The notes under the pieces: model-generated
What the model saw: only the letters and a program-made list of their open reading frames with translations
What the model was told of the DNA's origin: nothing
Databases searched by the model: none
Shown: positions 8,275 through 15,590 of the stretch, piece after piece
How positions within the stretch are numbered: the first letter of the stretch is position 1
Layout of the letters: each line of letters opens with the position of its first letter
Translations under genes and position numbers: made by a program
NCBI GenBank assembly: GCA_041650795.1
Contig: JBAZKK010000002.1
Location: forward strand, 12,142 to 76,141
Direction of reading: 5' to 3'
Length of the DNA stretch: 64,000 nt
Source: JBAZKK01 sp041650795
GTDB lineage: Bacteria > Omnitrophota > Gorgyraeia > Gygaellales > Profunditerraquicolaceae

Positions 8275-8367
8275 GGGACGGTTCTGAACTTAAAGCTGGA
8301 TTGTCCCCTAAGAAGGGGATATCTGCCTGCCGGCAGGCAGATATTTGTTTTTGAGGTTAGAACTGCC
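8275..8367. repeat. Palindromic intergenic repeat, copy 2, carrying an inserted palindrome
   Basis: GGGACGGTTCT (8275-8285) pairs with TTGTCCCCTAAG near 8301-8312. The right end AGAACTGCC (8359-8367) resembles the right end of copy 3. A 26-bp perfect palindrome sits inside it. The element fills the divergent region between the helicase and DUF3786 genes. Confidence 0.65.
8319..8344. repeat. Perfect 26-bp palindrome
   Basis: Two 13-nt arms with no spacer; the left arm is ATATCTGCCTGCC and the right arm is its exact reverse complement. The core CTGCCGGCAG is GC-rich. It could be an insertion hot-spot, a repeat unit or a protein-binding site; there is no T-run that would make it an intrinsic terminator. 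Confidence 0.85.
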
Positions 8368-8418
8368 ATTTATTATAAGCTAAATTTGTTGATTTATCTA
8401 TCTAAAAATACTACAATA

Positions 8419-8976
8419 ATGGAAATGGGCTATGGGCTAGCCTTAAGCAAGGCTTGGAATGAACTTAAGAAAACCGGTCTTTCTCAGGGGAGTGTCGTTA
8501 GGTTCCTTGCGGACGAGTACGCTTTGGATTTGGAGTCGCAGAGGGTTATGTCTTTATCTTGCAATGCGCCGGCCAAGGATTTTACGGCAATCCTGATTTT
8601 ACATTACCTGACAGCCGTTTCCCGTGGCCTGCCGTACCTGGAGCGCCATTGGGTTTCATTCAGGGAATTGGCGGGGATAGAGGGGTATTCTGCGGCTTTC
8701 CGTAAGCGCGCTATCGAGCCGATACTGCGTAAATACGGCAATAACGCCGAAGGGCTGTTGGGCGCGTTAAAGAGGTTGCCTGGCCAGAGGGCTCCTGAGG
8801 CTGATGTAGGCATTGTCCTGGAGGTATTTAACGGGGTGCCGGCGATGATTTTGCTCTGGCGTTCCGATGAAGAGTTCGCTGCCGAGGCAGCCATGCTTTT
8901 TGACGCCAGCATCAAGCATATCTTTTGCACCGAGGATATCGCGGTCCTGGCAGGGGTTATCGCCAGCGCACTGTAG
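8419..8976 (+). CDS. DUF3786-like protein of unknown function
   Basis: 185 aa from ATG 8419; an earlier TTG at 8386 exists in frame but has no conserved-looking sequence. The pattern ILILHYLTAV, WVSFRELAGIEGY, FNGVPAMILLWRSDEEF and AAMLFDASIKHIFCTED fits what I remember of the DUF3786 family found in anaerobic bacteria. No catalytic motif, membrane segment or signal peptide is visible. It is followed 15 nt later by the secreted nuclease, so the two are probably co-transcribed. The function is unknown and the family call is from memory of motifs. Confidence 0.65.
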   Translation: MEMGYGLALSKAWNELKKTGLSQGSVVRFLADEYALDLESQRVMSLSCNAPAKDFTAILILHYLTAVSRGLPYLERHWVSFRELAGIEGYSAAFRKRAIEPILRKYGNNAEGLLGALKRLPGQRAPEADVGIVLEVFNGVPAMILLWRSDEEFAAEAAMLFDASIKHIFCTEDIAVLAGVIASAL

Positions 8977-8991
8977 AAAAGGAGGATGGGT

Positions 8992-9555
8992 GTGAAAAGG
9001 GCGAGCGTTATCATTTCCGTTATTATGTTGCTGTTGGCAGTTGCTCTGATTTTTGCAGCCGATGAGCCATTTAAGATTTATACCAGCGGCGACGGTAAAT
9101 TCAGCATCCCTTTCGGTAAAACCTATAATTATTCTGATATCTATGTTAGGAGGGTTATTGACGGAGATACTATCCAACTGGAAAACGGGGAGCGGCTGCG
9201 GCTCATCGGTATTGACACCCCGGAGATGCACGAATCAGACAAGCTCTACCGCGACAGCGAGCGGAGCGGCCAGGATATTAAGGTGATTATAAAGATGGGG
9301 CAGCGCTCCTATGAGTTTACCAGGAAGCTGGTGGAGGGCAAGCGCGTCAGCCTTGAGTTTGACGCCGAAAAATACGATAAATACAACAGGCTCCTGGCCT
9401 ACGTTTATTTAAAGGACGGTACCTTTGTCAATGCCGAGATTGTCAAAGGAGGATACGCCTCGCTCATGACTATTCCGCCCAATGTAAGGTATGCGGATTT
9501 ATTTTCCAAACTCTACCGCGAGGCCCGCGAGAACAAACGCGGCCTCTGGCGGTAG
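8992..9555 (+). CDS. Secreted thermonuclease (SNase-like) protein
   Basis: 187 aa with an N-terminal hydrophobic export segment (VIISVIMLLLAVALIFAA) followed by a staphylococcal-nuclease fold. Family motifs are VIDGDTIQLENGERLRLIGI, DTPEMHES and DKYNRLLAYVYLKDG, which supply the two catalytic arginines, the acidic calcium ligands and the catalytic Glu. It probably degrades extracellular or periplasmic nucleic acid. The start chosen is GTG 8992, because AAAGGAGG (8978-8985) sits 6 nt upstream of it; an ATG at 8986 abuts the Shine-Dalgarno and is too close. It is either cleaved and secreted or left anchored. Confidence 0.87.
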   Translation: MKRASVIISVIMLLLAVALIFAADEPFKIYTSGDGKFSIPFGKTYNYSDIYVRRVIDGDTIQLENGERLRLIGIDTPEMHESDKLYRDSERSGQDIKVIIKMGQRSYEFTRKLVEGKRVSLEFDAEKYDKYNRLLAYVYLKDGTFVNAEIVKGGYASLMTIPPNVRYADLFSKLYREARENKRGLWR

Positions 9556-9565
9556 TCAGCCAAGA

Positions 9566-9640
9566 GGGACGGTTCTGAACTCAAAGCTAACCTGTCCCCG
9601 CATTGAGGGGGCAGGTTTAGTCCAACCCGAGAACCGTCCC
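9566..9640. repeat. Palindromic intergenic repeat, copy 3 (complete 75-bp unit)
   Basis: The ends are an exact 11-bp inverted repeat, GGGACGGTTCT (9566-9576) and AGAACCGTCCC (9630-9640). Inside lies a second stem, AACCTGTCCCC with GGGGGCAGGTT, giving a two-stem cruciform. This is the most complete of the three copies and lies between the nuclease gene and aroC. Confidence 0.85.
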
Positions 9641-9657
9641 TAAAAAGGGAGGTATTT

Positions 9658-10698
9658 ATGTTGAGATTTTTATCTGCAGGTGAATCGCACGGTAAGGGTA
9701 TCCTCTCGATACTGGAGGGCATGCCTGCGGGCTTACGGCTGGACGAGGGTTTCATTAACATGGAATTAAAGCGCCGCCAGGCTGGATTCGGCCGCGGCAG
9801 GCGCATGAAGATTGAGAACGACCGCGCTGAAATCCTATCGGGCCTTAAAAACAATATTACCCTCGCAAGCCCCCTGGCAATACTTGTCAAGAATAAGGAT
9901 TCCAGCATTGAAAAGATGCCCAGGGTTTTTTCCGCCCGGCCAGGGCATGCGGATCTGGCAGGGTTTTTAAAATACGGATTCAGCGATATACGCGAGGTTC
10001 TGGAGCGCGCCTCGGCGCGCAACACCGTAGCAACGGTAGCTGTTGGGGCGGCATGCAAGAAACTACTGAAGGAGTTTGATGTCGAGTTTACCAGCAAGGT
10101 GCTTTCCATCGGATCCGAGGCAACGCCTGTCGGGATGAAGAGAAAGATCCAAGAGGCGATCAAGAGGAAGGATACCGTAGGCGGAATATTTGAGGTAACA
10201 GCCTCCCTTGTCCCGCCGGGTCTTGGCAGTTACGTTCAGCCTGACCGCCGGCTTGATGCAAGGCTGGCTGCGGCAATAATGGCAATCCCCGGGGTCAAGG
10301 CAGTCGGTTTTGGCCTGGGGTTCGGTTACGCCAGATACTTTGGCTCCGAGGTGCACGACCCTATTTATTACAGCAGGAAGAAGGGGTATCTGCGCAGGAC
10401 AAACAATGCCGGCGGCATCGAAGGCGGCATATCAAACGGCAGTAGCATAATACTGCGCGCCTGCATGAAGCCCATCTCTACGCTGCTTAGACCCCTGGAT
10501 TCGGTGAACCTTATCAAGAGGTGCGCCAGCAAGGCCAGTATCGAGCGTTCTGATATCTGTGTGGTTGAGGCAGCGGGAGTGGTGGCAGAGTCTGCTGCGG
10601 CCCTGGTATTAGCCGATGCGTTTCTGGAGAAATTCGGAAGCGATTCCTTGAAGGATATAAAGGAAAGCTACCGGCGTTACCTTAAAAGAATACGTTAG
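9658..10698 (+). CDS. aroC: Chorismate synthase
   Basis: Converts 5-enolpyruvylshikimate-3-phosphate to chorismate using reduced FMN, the last step of the shikimate pathway. Family motifs are SAGESHGKG at the N-terminus, SARPGHADL, ERASARNTVA (usually SARET; here Asn replaces Glu), NNAGGIEGGISNG and the C-terminal region with EAAGVVAESAAALVLADAFL. Length is 346 aa, usual for the family. A good ribosome-binding site (GGGAGG, 6 nt spacing) precedes ATG 9658. aroK lies two genes downstream. Confidence 0.95.
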   Translation: MLRFLSAGESHGKGILSILEGMPAGLRLDEGFINMELKRRQAGFGRGRRMKIENDRAEILSGLKNNITLASPLAILVKNKDSSIEKMPRVFSARPGHADLAGFLKYGFSDIREVLERASARNTVATVAVGAACKKLLKEFDVEFTSKVLSIGSEATPVGMKRKIQEAIKRKDTVGGIFEVTASLVPPGLGSYVQPDRRLDARLAAAIMAIPGVKAVGFGLGFGYARYFGSEVHDPIYYSRKKGYLRRTNNAGGIEGGISNGSSIILRACMKPISTLLRPLDSVNLIKRCASKASIERSDICVVEAAGVVAESAAALVLADAFLEKFGSDSLKDIKESYRRYLKRIR

Positions 10699-10744
10699 AA
10701 ATCCCCGCCCCCTTCGTCTATTAACGCAGAAGGAGGTGATTCCG

Positions 10745-10999
10745 GTGGAGGGAACGGATTTAAAGGTAGTGCGGCTTTACCGCCTGGAAGGGGATTCCAA
10801 AACCAAGGCCTTTGTGGACATAGCGCTAGGGGATTTTATCGTTAAAGGCCTGAAGGTCTTGGAAGGCAAAAACGGGCTGTTCCTCGGTATGCCGCAGGAA
10901 AAGGCTAAAGACGGAAAATGGTACAATGCCTTTTATCCTGCGACAAAAGAGGCGCGTTCCAGTCTTACAGACGCGGTTTTAGCCGTTTACCGGAGTTAG
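10745..10999 (+). CDS. spoVG: SpoVG-family regulator
   Basis: 84 aa protein of the SpoVG family, small nucleic-acid-binding regulators found well beyond spore formers. Matching features are the LKVVRLYRL N-terminus, FVDIALGDFIVKGLKVLEGK, NGLFLGMPQEK and the terminal SSLTDAVLAVYR helix. The start chosen is GTG 10745, with AAGGAGGTGAT (10730-10740) at proper spacing; the GTG at 10736 lies inside the Shine-Dalgarno. Upstream CCTTC (10711-10715) can pair with GAAGG of the ribosome-binding site, so translation may be controlled by a hairpin. The 3' end runs into a large nested inverted repeat. Confidence 0.88.
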   Translation: MEGTDLKVVRLYRLEGDSKTKAFVDIALGDFIVKGLKVLEGKNGLFLGMPQEKAKDGKWYNAFYPATKEARSSLTDAVLAVYRS

Positions 11000-11039
11000 G
11001 ACAAGCCCCGCCTTAAAAGCGGGGCTTAAAATAACTCCG
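10991..11039 (+). terminator. Two-tier nested hairpin at the spoVG 3' end
   Basis: The outer stem CGGAGTTA (10991-10998) pairs with TAACTCCG (11032-11039), and the inner 9-bp stem AAGCCCCGC (11003-11011) pairs with GCGGGGCTT (11019-11027). The outer stem overlaps the last codons and stop of spoVG. There is no T-run, so it may be an mRNA-stabilising or processing structure and not a classic terminator. Confidence 0.6.
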
Positions 11040-11094
11040 TAGTCCATTATTGGCGCTCCGGCCGAGTTGGCGAGGCCGGTGGGAGATGATAGGC

Positions 11095-11643
11095 ATGAAT
11101 AATATTTATTTAGTGGGTTTTATGGCTACCGGTAAAACAGCTGCAGGCAAGGAGCTTGCCCGCAGGAATAAGCTGTGTTTTATCGACCTGGATGAGCTGA
11201 TTGAACTTAAGGCAGGCAGGACTGTCCGCGATATCTTTGCCCAAAAAGGGGAGCCGTATTTCCGTAAGCTGGAAAAAGAGGTTTTAAAGGAAGTTGCGCG
11301 GGAGAATAATTTTGTGGTTGCCTGCGGAGGCGGAATCGTTATAGATAAAGAGAATATCGCCATCATGAAAAACACGGGCAGCGTCATCTGCCTGACTGCC
11401 GGGCCCCGCGTGATTTTAAAGAGGACAGCAGGTTTCACCCACCGCCCCCTCTTGGATGTCAAAGATCCCGCAAGACAGATAGAATTATTGCTTAAGCTGC
11501 GCGCCCCTTACTATGCCAGGGCAGATAAGACCCTGGATACCTCTGGGTTGACGGTGAAAGGCGTAGCAGAGAAAATCCTGAGGGTGCTTAAGCCGCAGCC
11601 CTCCGGCCGCAAGAAAGGGAGCAGGAGTAAAAAACGCAGATGA
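11095..11643 (+). CDS. aroK: Shikimate kinase
   Basis: Phosphorylates shikimate with ATP in chorismate synthesis. The P-loop GFMATGKTAAGK, the shikimate-binding DLDELIELKAGRT, RKLEKEVL, the glycine motif ACGGGIV and the lid TAGFTHRPLLD are all present. The start taken is ATG 11095, with GGGAG (11081-11085) about 9 nt upstream; ATG 11086 touches the Shine-Dalgarno. The C-terminal tail is basic (SGRKKGSRSKKRR), longer than in typical 170-aa family members. It overlaps dprA by 4 nt. A CCGGCC/GGCCGG hairpin lies just upstream of the ribosome-binding site. Confidence 0.93.
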   Translation: MNNIYLVGFMATGKTAAGKELARRNKLCFIDLDELIELKAGRTVRDIFAQKGEPYFRKLEKEVLKEVARENNFVVACGGGIVIDKENIAIMKNTGSVICLTAGPRVILKRTAGFTHRPLLDVKDPARQIELLLKLRAPYYARADKTLDTSGLTVKGVAEKILRVLKPQPSGRKKGSRSKKRR

Positions 11644-12740
11644 CTGATAAGGAGGCGCTGCTCGCTCTGAATTTAATCGGTAGCATCGGTAGCGTAAGGC
11701 TTAACAATCTCTTGCGTTGTTTCGGCTCCGCCAGCCGCATATTCTCTGCCCGGCGCCAGGAGTTAATCCGTGCCTGCGGCATCGGGGAAAACATCGCTTC
11801 CAGAATAACCTCTTTTAACAGCGAGGCGCTTTCAAGGGAGTTTTCTTTAGCCAAAAGGTATGGGCTTAGCATTATTACGCAGTCGGAAAGAGACTACCCC
11901 GAGAATCTGAAGAATATTCCCGACCCGCCCCTGGTGCTTTACGTAAAAGGTAGCTTAAGCCGGGATGACGATCTTGCCTTTGCTATCGTGGGTTCGCGCC
12001 TGGCTTCTGTTTACGGCTTAACCAATTCCGAGCATTTTGCGGGAGAGCTGGCCTGTCTGGGGTTTTCCGTTGTTTCCGGAATGGCGCGCGGCATTGACAC
12101 TGCAGCCCACCGCGGCGCCCTAAGGGCAGGCGGCCGGACCATTGCGGTCATCGGCAGCGGATTCAACCACATCTATCCGCGGGAAAACAAAGGCCTGGCA
12201 GAGAGGATCTCCGAAAACGGAGCCGTAATATCGGAATTCCCCATAGATGCCAGCCCCTTAAAGCAGAACTTTCCGCGGCGTAACCGCATTATCAGCGGAT
12301 TAAGCCTCGGGGTATTAGTAGCAGAGGCAGCTTTAAACAGCGGGGCCCTTATCACTGCGGATTTTGCCCTTGAGCAGGGCAGGGAGGTTTTTGCCTTACC
12401 CGGTAAAATTGATGTCATGACATCTTCCGGCACCAACGGTTTAATCAAGCAGGGCGCAAAGCTGGTTTCGGGCATAGATGATATCCTGGAAGAATTAAAA
12501 TCCCCTCTCATGGCAAGGGTTTGCCGGAAAGAAAAAGAGGACTCCCCTGAAATAAAGAGGGATTCTATTGACAGGGAAGAGGCGCTGTTATATAACTTGA
12601 TTCCGAAGGAGCCGGCATCGCTGGATAATATTATAGAGAAGAGCGGGCTTGGCATCCCGCGTTTATCGGCGTTATTGCTGGAGCTCGAGTTTAAAAAATT
12701 AATCCGGGAGCTGCCCGGGAAGAATTTTGTCAGGACCTGA
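11640..12740 (+). CDS. dprA: DNA-processing protein DprA
   Basis: Binds incoming single-stranded DNA and loads RecA during natural transformation. Visible are an N-terminal helix-hairpin-helix region, a Rossmann-like DprA core with FAIVGSRLASVYG, VVSGMARGIDTAAHRGAL, VIGSGFNHIYPREN and SEFPIDASPLKQNFPRRNRI, and a C-terminal winged-helix segment with KEPASLDNIIEKSGLGIPRL. Length is 366 aa, as expected. It starts with a 4-nt overlap with aroK and is followed after 1 nt by topA, the common dprA-topA arrangement. Confidence 0.94.
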   Translation: MTDKEALLALNLIGSIGSVRLNNLLRCFGSASRIFSARRQELIRACGIGENIASRITSFNSEALSREFSLAKRYGLSIITQSERDYPENLKNIPDPPLVLYVKGSLSRDDDLAFAIVGSRLASVYGLTNSEHFAGELACLGFSVVSGMARGIDTAAHRGALRAGGRTIAVIGSGFNHIYPRENKGLAERISENGAVISEFPIDASPLKQNFPRRNRIISGLSLGVLVAEAALNSGALITADFALEQGREVFALPGKIDVMTSSGTNGLIKQGAKLVSGIDDILEELKSPLMARVCRKEKEDSPEIKRDSIDREEALLYNLIPKEPASLDNIIEKSGLGIPRLSALLLELEFKKLIRELPGKNFVRT

Positions 12741-12741
12741 T

Positions 12742-14709
12742 ATGAAAGATAAAAGTTTAGTGATAGTCGAGTCGCCCACCAAAGCCAAGACCATCGGGAA
12801 AATACTGGGAGATGATTTCAGCGTGGTTTCCTCCATGGGGCATCTGGTTGACCTGCCGCAGAAGAAATTAGGAGTGGAGATTGAAGATAAGTTCCAGCCT
12901 TCTTATGTAGTAATCCCCGCCAGGAAAAAAACCTTGAGCAGCTTAAAGAAGGAAGCCAAGGGCAAGGGCCTTATCTATGTCGCTACGGACCCGGACCGCG
13001 AGGGAGAGGCTATTGGTTGGCACATCAAGGAGCGGCTTTTTCAAGATAGGGATGTCAAGCGGGTTGTTTTCCATGAGATTACCTCCCAGGCGGTAAATGA
13101 GGCTTTCGGGCAGCCGCGGGATTTTGATATGAATATGGTGGAGGCGCAGATCAGCCGCCGGGTCCTCGATAGGGTAGTAGGGTATTTCTTAAGTCCCCTT
13201 CTTTGGAAGAAGATCGCCCGAGGCTTGAGCGCCGGGAGGGTTCAGTCCGTTGCCTTAAAGCTGATAGTGGAGCGCGAGAAGGAAATCCGCAGGTTCACCC
13301 CGCAGGAATACTGGGAGATTGAAGCAGAGCTCCTCAAGAAAAACGGCGCTTCATTTCTCGCTAAACTCGAAAAGGTCGATGGCGAGAAGCCGAAGATAAG
13401 CATTAAAGAGGAAGCCGGGGCAGTTGCCTCCGATATCAAGACCAGGACTTTCTCGGTATCGAATGTCGAGAGAAAAGACAAAAGGCGCCATCCCTACGCT
13501 CCGTTCATTACCAGTACCCTGCAGCAGGAGGCCTTTAATAAATTACACTTCAACGCCTCCCGCACCATGATGTTGGCGCAGCAGCTTTACGAGGGCATTG
13601 ATATCGGCGAAAGCGGACCGGCGGGGCTTATCACTTATATGCGCACGGATTCCACGCGCGTGGCTCCGGAGGCAATCACAGAGGTGAGGGGGCTGATAAC
13701 CGGCCGCTACGGCAAGGATTACCTTCCCGAATCTCTCAATGTCTATAAAGTAAAAAAATTTGCCCAGGAAGCGCACGAGGCAATCCGGCCCAGTATGGTT
13801 AACCGCTCACCGGATTCGCTTATTCGTTACCTGACGCCCGATCAATTGAAACTGTATGATTTAATCTACCGCCGTTTTGTGGCGAGTCAGATGGTGCCGG
13901 CGCTTTATGCCGTTACCACCGTGGATATCAAGGCTGAGAGGTATTTATTTAGCGTCTCTTCCACCGAGCTTATCTTTGACGGCTTCAGCGCTGTTTATAA
14001 CTCCGATAATGAGCAAGAGGATAAGAAAAATAAGATACCGCCGCTGGAGAAGGATGAAGCACTGCAATTGCTGAATCTTCTGCCATCCCAGCATTTTACT
14101 AAGCCACCTGCGAGGTTTTCCGACAGCTCGCTGGTCAAGGCCCTGGAGGAGGACGGCATCGGCAGGCCTTCTACCTACGCCCCGATTATTTATACCCTTC
14201 TTCATCGTGATTACGTGCGCCGGCTCAAAGGATATTTCCACCCTACGGAATTGGGGATTAAGGTCTGCGAGCTTCTGATGGAGTATTTCCCCAAGATCAT
14301 GGACGAGGGGTTTACCGCAGCAATGGAGGAAGAGCTGGATGAGATTGAGGAAGGCAGGATGGAACGCCTGAAGGTGCTGGAGGATTTCTACCAGCCTTTC
14401 AAGGAGAGTCTGGACTTCGCCCAGAATAACATTAAAAAAGAGGTGGTTGAGACCGGAGAGGCATGCCCCCAGTGCGGCAAACCCATAATCATCAAATGGG
14501 GAAGGAAGGGAAAATTCCTGAGCTGTTCCGGTTTTCCGGAGTGCAAATACTCAAAGTCCATTACCACCGGCGTCAAATGCCCCGAGGCCGGATGCGGGGG
14601 GGAATTGATTGAGAGGCGTTCCAAGAGAGGATTCTTCTACGGCTGCACCAATTATCCCAAGTGCCGGTTTGTTTCAAAGACCCTTCCCGAGCAGAAAAAA
14701 GACACATGA
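12742..14709 (+). CDS. topA: DNA topoisomerase I
   Basis: Type IA topoisomerase that relaxes negative supercoils. From ATG 12742 (655 aa) it begins SLVIVESPTKAKTIGKILG (TOPRIM), continues with ATDPDREGEAIGWHI, and carries the active-site tyrosine in GLITYMRTDSTRVA. Two C-terminal zinc ribbons follow: CPQCGKPIIIKWGRKGKF with CSGFPEC, and CPEAGCGGELIERRSKR with CTNYPKC. The order dprA-topA-xer is widely conserved. The stop overlaps the start of the recombinase gene. Confidence 0.96.
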   Translation: MKDKSLVIVESPTKAKTIGKILGDDFSVVSSMGHLVDLPQKKLGVEIEDKFQPSYVVIPARKKTLSSLKKEAKGKGLIYVATDPDREGEAIGWHIKERLFQDRDVKRVVFHEITSQAVNEAFGQPRDFDMNMVEAQISRRVLDRVVGYFLSPLLWKKIARGLSAGRVQSVALKLIVEREKEIRRFTPQEYWEIEAELLKKNGASFLAKLEKVDGEKPKISIKEEAGAVASDIKTRTFSVSNVERKDKRRHPYAPFITSTLQQEAFNKLHFNASRTMMLAQQLYEGIDIGESGPAGLITYMRTDSTRVAPEAITEVRGLITGRYGKDYLPESLNVYKVKKFAQEAHEAIRPSMVNRSPDSLIRYLTPDQLKLYDLIYRRFVASQMVPALYAVTTVDIKAERYLFSVSSTELIFDGFSAVYNSDNEQEDKKNKIPPLEKDEALQLLNLLPSQHFTKPPARFSDSSLVKALEEDGIGRPSTYAPIIYTLLHRDYVRRLKGYFHPTELGIKVCELLMEYFPKIMDEGFTAAMEEELDEIEEGRMERLKVLEDFYQPFKESLDFAQNNIKKEVVETGEACPQCGKPIIIKWGRKGKFLSCSGFPECKYSKSITTGVKCPEAGCGGELIERRSKRGFFYGCTNYPKCRFVSKTLPEQKKDT

Positions 14710-15578
14710 TGCAAAGGTATATCGAGAAGTTTGTCCGCTATCTGGAGATTGAAAAGAACTATTCCAGCCATACCATTCTCAATTATAAGCTGGACCTCAA
14801 TGATTTCGGCAACTTCTTGCAAGAGACGCCGCCGGAGAAGATAGATTACCTCCTGCTGCGTAAATACCTGGCTAACCTAAAAGACAAAAACCTCAATGCC
14901 CGCAGCGTAGCGCGGCGGCTTTCAACGCTTCGTTCATTCTTCAGGTTTCTTACCCGTGAAGGTCTCCTCAAGGATAACCCCATTTTAAGCCTCTCCAGCC
15001 CCAAGATCGATAAACACCTCCCGGAATTCCTGACTGAGGAAGAGGTGGCTAAATTAATATCTTCCGTGATGCTAAGGGGTGAAAATGATGAGAGAGGGTT
15101 GCGCGACCGTGCGATACTGGAGATGTTCTACAGCACCGGGATGCGGATTTCCGAACTGGTGGGCTTGTGCCTTGACGACATTGATTTTATCGGAGGCGTG
15201 GTAAAGGTAAAAGGCAAGGGTAAGAAAGAACGCATGCTGCCGGTAGGCAACTGCGCCATCTCAGCCATCCGCGGTTACCTTGACAAGAGGAAAAAGCAGT
15301 CCGCGGCGCTCTTCCTGAACAAAAACGGCAGCGCCATCAGCGGGCGCGGCGTCAGGAACATCGTAAAAAAATACCTGAGGCTGGCGAGCATCAAACAGGG
15401 GGTGTCGGCGCATACCCTGCGGCATTCCTTTGCTACTCACCTTTTAAACCGCGGCGCGGATTTAAGGAGCGTACAGGAATTGCTCGGGCACGCCAACCTT
15501 TCCACTACCCAGATCTACACGCATCTTACTACCGAGAGACTGAAGAATATCTATGACAAGGCCCATCCCCGGGCGTAA
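14706..15578 (+). CDS. xerD: Tyrosine recombinase XerC/XerD
   Basis: Site-specific recombinase that resolves chromosome dimers. From the ATG at 14706, which overlaps the topA stop as ATGA, it has 290 aa. The N-terminal SAM-like domain begins MMQRYIEKFVRYLEIEKNYS. The catalytic residues are visible in STGMRISELVG (Arg), KGKGKKERMLP (Lys), HTLRHSFATHLL (His-x2-Arg), LGHANLSTTQIYTHL (His and Tyr). Context after topA favours the housekeeping dimer-resolution role over an integrase role. XerC and XerD cannot be told apart here. Confidence 0.92.
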   Translation: MMQRYIEKFVRYLEIEKNYSSHTILNYKLDLNDFGNFLQETPPEKIDYLLLRKYLANLKDKNLNARSVARRLSTLRSFFRFLTREGLLKDNPILSLSSPKIDKHLPEFLTEEEVAKLISSVMLRGENDERGLRDRAILEMFYSTGMRISELVGLCLDDIDFIGGVVKVKGKGKKERMLPVGNCAISAIRGYLDKRKKQSAALFLNKNGSAISGRGVRNIVKKYLRLASIKQGVSAHTLRHSFATHLLNRGADLRSVQELLGHANLSTTQIYTHLTTERLKNIYDKAHPRA

Positions 15579-15590
15579 AAGGAGCAGGCG

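Noticed and set aside
9569..9640. CRISPR-like or IS-end interpretation of the GGGACGG repeats.
   Set aside because: Copies are dispersed kilobases apart with no spacer pattern or transposase; a REP/MITE-type repeat fits better.
11056..11078. CCGGCC/GGCCGG hairpin before aroK as a riboswitch or terminator.
   Set aside because: The stem is only 6 bp with no T-run or recognisable aptamer.
14706..15578. The tyrosine recombinase as a phage or integron integrase.
   Set aside because: Size, motifs and the dprA-topA neighbourhood fit housekeeping XerC/D, with no attachment site or mobile genes nearby.
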